From assembly GCA_963692975.2 (NCBI GenBank), contig CAXMMR010000032.1:62001-126000 (forward strand): 64,000 nt of DNA, written 5' to 3'. Positions 61,068-64,000 of the stretch are shown here, piece by piece. The stretch is from CAXMMR01 sp963692975 (GTDB lineage: Bacteria > Pseudomonadota > Alphaproteobacteria > Acetobacterales > Acetobacteraceae). Below the pieces are notes generated by a model. The model worked only from the letters and a program-made list of their open reading frames with translations. It had not been told where the DNA came from and ran no database searches. A program made the position numbers and the translations under genes. Every line of letters starts with the position of its first letter. Positions within the stretch are counted from its first letter, which is position 1.

Positions 61068-61841
61068 ATGGCTCGCATCGAGGTCAGTCACCTGTCGGTG
61101 GATTTCCCGCTCTATCACGGCAGCGCGCGCAGCCTGAAGAAGACGCTCGCCGCCGCCGCCTCGGGACGCTTCGGCCGCGACACCTCGCGCCGCGTCGTCG
61201 TGCAGGCGCTGCGCGACATCTCGTTCACGCTCACCCGCGGCGACCGGCTGGGGCTGATCGGCACCAACGGTGCAGGCAAGACGACGCTGCTGCGCACGCT
61301 CGCCGGCATCTACGAGCCGGTAGTCGGGCGAGTGCGGATCGACGGCACGCTGAACGCGCTGCTCGACCCGAACAGCGGCATGAACATGGACCTCACCGGC
61401 CGCGAGAACATCATGCTGCGCGGGCTCTACAACGGCTACTCGGCGGAGGAGATCGCCAGCCTTGAGGAGGACGTCCAGCTCTTCGCCGAGCTCGGCCACT
61501 TCATGGACCTGCCGGTCCGCCTCTACAGCTCGGGCATGGTCGTGCGCCTGGGCTTCGGCCTTGCCACCGCGATCAAGCCCGAAGTGCTGCTGATGGACGA
61601 GTGGTTCCTCGCCGGCGACCAGCGCTTCATGACCAAGGCGCGCAGCCGAGTCGAGGGCATGGTGCGCGGTGCCGACGTGCTGGTGCTCTCGACGCATCAG
61701 GCGCCGATCCTGGTCGAATGGTGCAACCGGGTGATCTGGATGGACCATGGCGAAGTGCGCGAGGACGGCCCGGCGGAAGCGGTCGTCGAACGCTATCTCG
61801 GGCGGCAGGGAACGCCGAGCGACTTGGCGCTGACAGGATAA
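61068..61841 (+). CDS. Polysaccharide ABC exporter, ATP-binding subunit (Wzt/KpsT-type)
   Basis: A 257-residue ATPase. Walker A is IGTNGAGKTTLLRTLAG, the signature is VRLYSSGMVVRLGFGLA (SSGM type of exporters), Walker B is VLLMDEWF, and the switch histidine is in VLVLSTHQAPIL. It has the long N-terminal helix region (SARSLKKTLAAAASGRFG) typical of Wzt/KpsT and lacks the C-terminal O-antigen-binding domain, so it belongs with the short, capsule-type ATPases. It is translated right after the permease. Confidence 0.95.
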   Translation: MARIEVSHLSVDFPLYHGSARSLKKTLAAAASGRFGRDTSRRVVVQALRDISFTLTRGDRLGLIGTNGAGKTTLLRTLAGIYEPVVGRVRIDGTLNALLDPNSGMNMDLTGRENIMLRGLYNGYSAEEIASLEEDVQLFAELGHFMDLPVRLYSSGMVVRLGFGLATAIKPEVLLMDEWFLAGDQRFMTKARSRVEGMVRGADVLVLSTHQAPILVEWCNRVIWMDHGEVREDGPAEAVVERYLGRQGTPSDLALTG

Positions 61842-61951
61842 CAAGGCCAGGCCATTGCCCTGGCTCCGTCCGCTTGCAACAGCTCGGCCTTTCGTCACCG
61901 TCCTGCAACGGCTTGTTCAGTCTTCTTGCGCCATCTGCTAAGCCGGCACGC

Positions 61952-63073
61952 ATGGATAGCATCGACACGCCAGCGCAGGACACCAGCCGCCACCAGCGCA
62001 TGGCCCGCATGCTCATGGCCCTGGCTCTGGTGCTGCTTGGCCTGTGGACCCTGCAGGGCTTCCTGCCCGCCTTGGTCTGGGCAGCCATCTTCGCCATCGC
62101 CCTTTGGCCGCTCTACCAGCGCATGCTGCAGCGCTGGCCTTCGGCGCGCCATTCGCACTGGCTGCCGGCGCTGTTCACCCTCGTGGTTGCGCTGGTGTTC
62201 ATCGTCCCGTTCGGCCTGGTCGCGCTGGAGGCCGGGCGCGAGGCGCACGCGACGCTGGACTGGGTCAACCAGGCGCGCCAGACCGGCGTGCCGGTGCCGG
62301 ACATGCTGTACCGCATCCCCCGCTTCTCCAGCCAGGCGGTCGGCTGGTGGCAGCAGAACCTGAGCGATCCCAAACAGGCCAGTGAGTTGCTGCACCGCGC
62401 GGTCTCCGGCGACATGGCCGAGCGCGGCCGCCATGTCGGCTCGCAGGTGGCGCATCGTCTGGTGCTGTTCGGCTTCACCCTGCTGACCCTGTTCTTCCTG
62501 TTCCGCGACGGCGATGCGGTGTCCGAGCAGATGCTGGTCGCCTCCCGACGCAGCTTCGGCGCCGCCGGCGAGCGAGTCGGGCGGCAAATCATCGCCTCCG
62601 TGCACGGCACGGTGGACGGGCTCGTGCTGGTGGGCCTGGGTGAGGGCGTAATCCTCGGCATCGCCTATGCGGTCGCCGGCGTGCCGCACCCGACGCTGCT
62701 CGGCCTGTTCACCGCGGTCGCGGCCATGGTGCCGTTCGGCGCCGCGATCGTGTTCTGCATCGCAGCGCTGCTGGTCGCCGCCAGCGGCTCGGTGATCGCG
62801 GCTGTGGCGATCCTGGTGCTGGGCTTTATCGTGACCTTCGTCGCCGACCATTTCATCCGCCCGGTGCTGATCGGCGGCGCGACCCGGCTGCCGTTCCTGT
62901 GGGTGCTGTTCGGTATTCTGGGCGGGGTCGAGATCTGGGGGCTGCTCGGCCTATTCCTCGGCCCGGCGATCATGGCGGCCCTGATCCTGCTGTGGCGTGA
63001 ATGGACGGCGCCCGGCCCTGACGAGCCGCAGACGCTGAGCTTTCCGGCCGCAACCTACCGCCCGCAGCCCTGA
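61952..63073 (+). CDS. AI-2E family transporter
   Basis: A 373-residue membrane protein of the AI-2E/DUF20 family. It has about seven membrane segments: LMALALVLLGLWTLQGFLPALVWAAIFAIALWPLY at the N terminus, LFGFTLLTLFFLFRDG, GVILGIAYAVAGVPHPTLLGLFTAVAAMVPFGAAIVFCIAALLVAA, FIVTFVADHFIRPVLIGGATRLPFLWVLFGILGGVEIWGLLGLFLGP. The family includes TqsA and Na+/H+ antiporters, so AI-2 export is only one possible role. It stands between the ABC exporter and mobB. Confidence 0.93.
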   Translation: MDSIDTPAQDTSRHQRMARMLMALALVLLGLWTLQGFLPALVWAAIFAIALWPLYQRMLQRWPSARHSHWLPALFTLVVALVFIVPFGLVALEAGREAHATLDWVNQARQTGVPVPDMLYRIPRFSSQAVGWWQQNLSDPKQASELLHRAVSGDMAERGRHVGSQVAHRLVLFGFTLLTLFFLFRDGDAVSEQMLVASRRSFGAAGERVGRQIIASVHGTVDGLVLVGLGEGVILGIAYAVAGVPHPTLLGLFTAVAAMVPFGAAIVFCIAALLVAASGSVIAAVAILVLGFIVTFVADHFIRPVLIGGATRLPFLWVLFGILGGVEIWGLLGLFLGPAIMAALILLWREWTAPGPDEPQTLSFPAATYRPQP

Positions 63074-63110
63074 GACAGCCGGCTCTCATCGCTCGCGTCC
63101 GCTGAAGGTC

Positions 63111-63596
63111 ATGGGCATCTGCGGCTGGAGCGGCAGCGGCAAGACGACGCTGATCGCCCGGCTGCTGCCCTGCCTCACCAGTCAGGGCGTGCGCGTCTCG
63201 ACGATCAAGCACGCTCATCACGCATTCGATGTCGACACCCCCGGCAAGGACAGCCACACCCATCGCCTGGCCGGCGCCGAGGAGGTGCTGGTCAGCTCGG
63301 CCCGGCGCTGGGCGCTGATGCATGAGCTGCGCAGCGCTCCGGAGCCCACCCTGCCGGAACTGCTGGCGCAGCTCTCTCCCGTCGACCTGGTTCTGGTCGA
63401 GGGCTTCAAGCGCCATCCCCACCGCAAGCTCGAGGTGCATCGCCCTTCCAACGGCAAGTCGCTGCTGGCGCGTGAGGACAGCGACATCGTCGGCGTGGCG
63501 AGCGATGTCGCATTGACCGGCCTCGCCGTGCCGGTGCTCGACCTCGACGACGCGCCCGCGATCGCCGCCTTCGTGCTGGCCGAGGCAGGTGGCTGA
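63111..63596 (+). CDS. mobB: Molybdopterin-guanine dinucleotide biosynthesis protein MobB
   Basis: MobB is a GTP-binding helper in molybdenum cofactor maturation. The 161-residue product has the P-loop GICGWSGSGKTTLIARLLP, TIKHAHHAFDVDTPGKDSHTHRLAGAEEVLVSS, and LVEGFKRHPHRKLEVHR, all conserved. The next gene, mobA, starts inside its 3' end (eight-base overlap), so both are coupled. Confidence 0.96.
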   Translation: MGICGWSGSGKTTLIARLLPCLTSQGVRVSTIKHAHHAFDVDTPGKDSHTHRLAGAEEVLVSSARRWALMHELRSAPEPTLPELLAQLSPVDLVLVEGFKRHPHRKLEVHRPSNGKSLLAREDSDIVGVASDVALTGLAVPVLDLDDAPAIAAFVLAEAGG

Positions 63597-64000
63597 GCGG
63601 CTCGCGGTGGTGGTGCTCGCCGGCGGCCAGGCGCGCCGTATGGGCGGCGGCGACAAGGCCTTGCGGATGCTCGGCGGGCAGACCTTGCTGGCGCACGTGC
63701 TGGCCCGCCTCGACCCGTCAGGCGCCTTGCGCGCCGCCCGCCAGGTCGCGCTGAGCGCCAATGGCGATCCGAGCCGCTTCGCCGCCTTCGGGCTGCCGGT
63801 GCTGGCGGATCGGGCCGGTTCGGGTCCGTTGGCCGGCATCCTCGCCGGCATGGCTTGGGCGGCGGCCAGTGGCTTGCAAACCCTGCTCAGCGTGCCCGCG
63901 GATTGTCCGTTCCTGCCGCTCGACCTTGCAGATCGTCTAGCTGCCACCAGAACCTCGATCGCCTGCGCCGCGTCAGGCGGCCAGGTGCATCATGCGACGG
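63589..64000 (+). CDS. mobA: Molybdenum cofactor guanylyltransferase MobA, 3' part beyond the window
   Basis: MobA adds GMP to molybdopterin. The frame from GTG 63589 reads MAERLAVVVLAGGQARRMGGGDKALRMLGGQTLLAHVL (nucleotide-binding loop LAGGxxxRMGGxDK), then ALSANGDPSRF, PVLADRAGSGPLAGILAGMAWA and SVPADCPFLPLDL, which is the metal site. It runs to the window edge without a stop (137 codons). Its start overlaps mobB. Confidence 0.95.
   Translation, partial: MAERLAVVVLAGGQARRMGGGDKALRMLGGQTLLAHVLARLDPSGALRAARQVALSANGDPSRFAAFGLPVLADRAGSGPLAGILAGMAWAAASGLQTLLSVPADCPFLPLDLADRLAATRTSIACAASGGQVHHAT

Overview
The window is about 64 kb of high-GC DNA with dense, mostly housekeeping gene content and short intergenic gaps. 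It reads as the chromosome of an alphaproteobacterium, most likely a member of the Rhodospirillales/Acetobacteraceae. That placement is an inference from gene order (hisB-DUF2628-hisH-hisA-hisF-hisE-HIT; dapF near ftsY; rpsF-rpsR-rplI), from alphaproteobacterial-type HslV and GlnD, and from the many short palindromic intergenic elements. No rRNA is present to confirm it. I see no phage, plasmid, CRISPR or IS transposase gene.

Layout. 1-5.9 kb: surface-glycan genes (a partial DUF4214 protein, two GT4-type glycosyltransferases, a DUF4214-FkbM methyltransferase, a TPR-DXD glycosyltransferase). 6.2-12.9 kb: a small conserved protein, tRNA-Ser(GGA), a frameshifted lepA, pheT, pheS, rplT, rpmI. 13-18.2 kb: a Sel1-type lipoprotein, dapF, a 59-residue protein and ftsY, facing gmk and yicC. 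18.5-23.2 kb: fatty-acid synthesis genes mltG-fabF-acpP-fabG-fabD. 23.5-24.9 kb: ribosomal operon rpsF-rpsR-rplI. 25-29.7 kb: cfa, an SDR protein, rsmA, glk and a secreted protein. 29.7-32.9 kb: two DUF2382 stress-type proteins and a PAS-LuxR regulator. 33-37.9 kb: an MBL hydrolase, hslU, hslV and a large exported protein. 38-44 kb: the histidine operon, with a DUF2628 gene, a GNAT gene and a glycosyltransferase-like gene lying between his genes. 44-47 kb: TPP riboswitch, thiC and a SirB1/TPR protein. 47-55 kb: a membrane glycosyltransferase, an Smr protein, mutS and glnD. 55-64 kb: a low-GC islet, an MFS exporter, ugd, a lytic transglycosylase, an ABC polysaccharide exporter pair, an AI-2E-family permease, mobB and partial mobA.

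How the genes work together. Glycan assembly and export genes sit at both ends: glycosyltransferases at the left, and UDP-glucuronate supply, an O-antigen-type ABC exporter and a wall-cleaving enzyme at the right. The middle holds translation, lipid synthesis, protein quality control and histidine/thiamine synthesis. The clearest oddities are two families of intergenic palindromic elements, some of which supply the last codons and stop codons of genes; a triplicated 23-bp start/stop junction between hisB and the next gene; a hisA that appears to start at CTG; a (GGCAA)12 tract after hisE; and a one-base frameshift in lepA.

Limits. Calls rest on reading motifs in translations; no database search, alignment or folding was run. 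Start codons were chosen from conserved N termini, overlaps and visible Shine-Dalgarno sequences.
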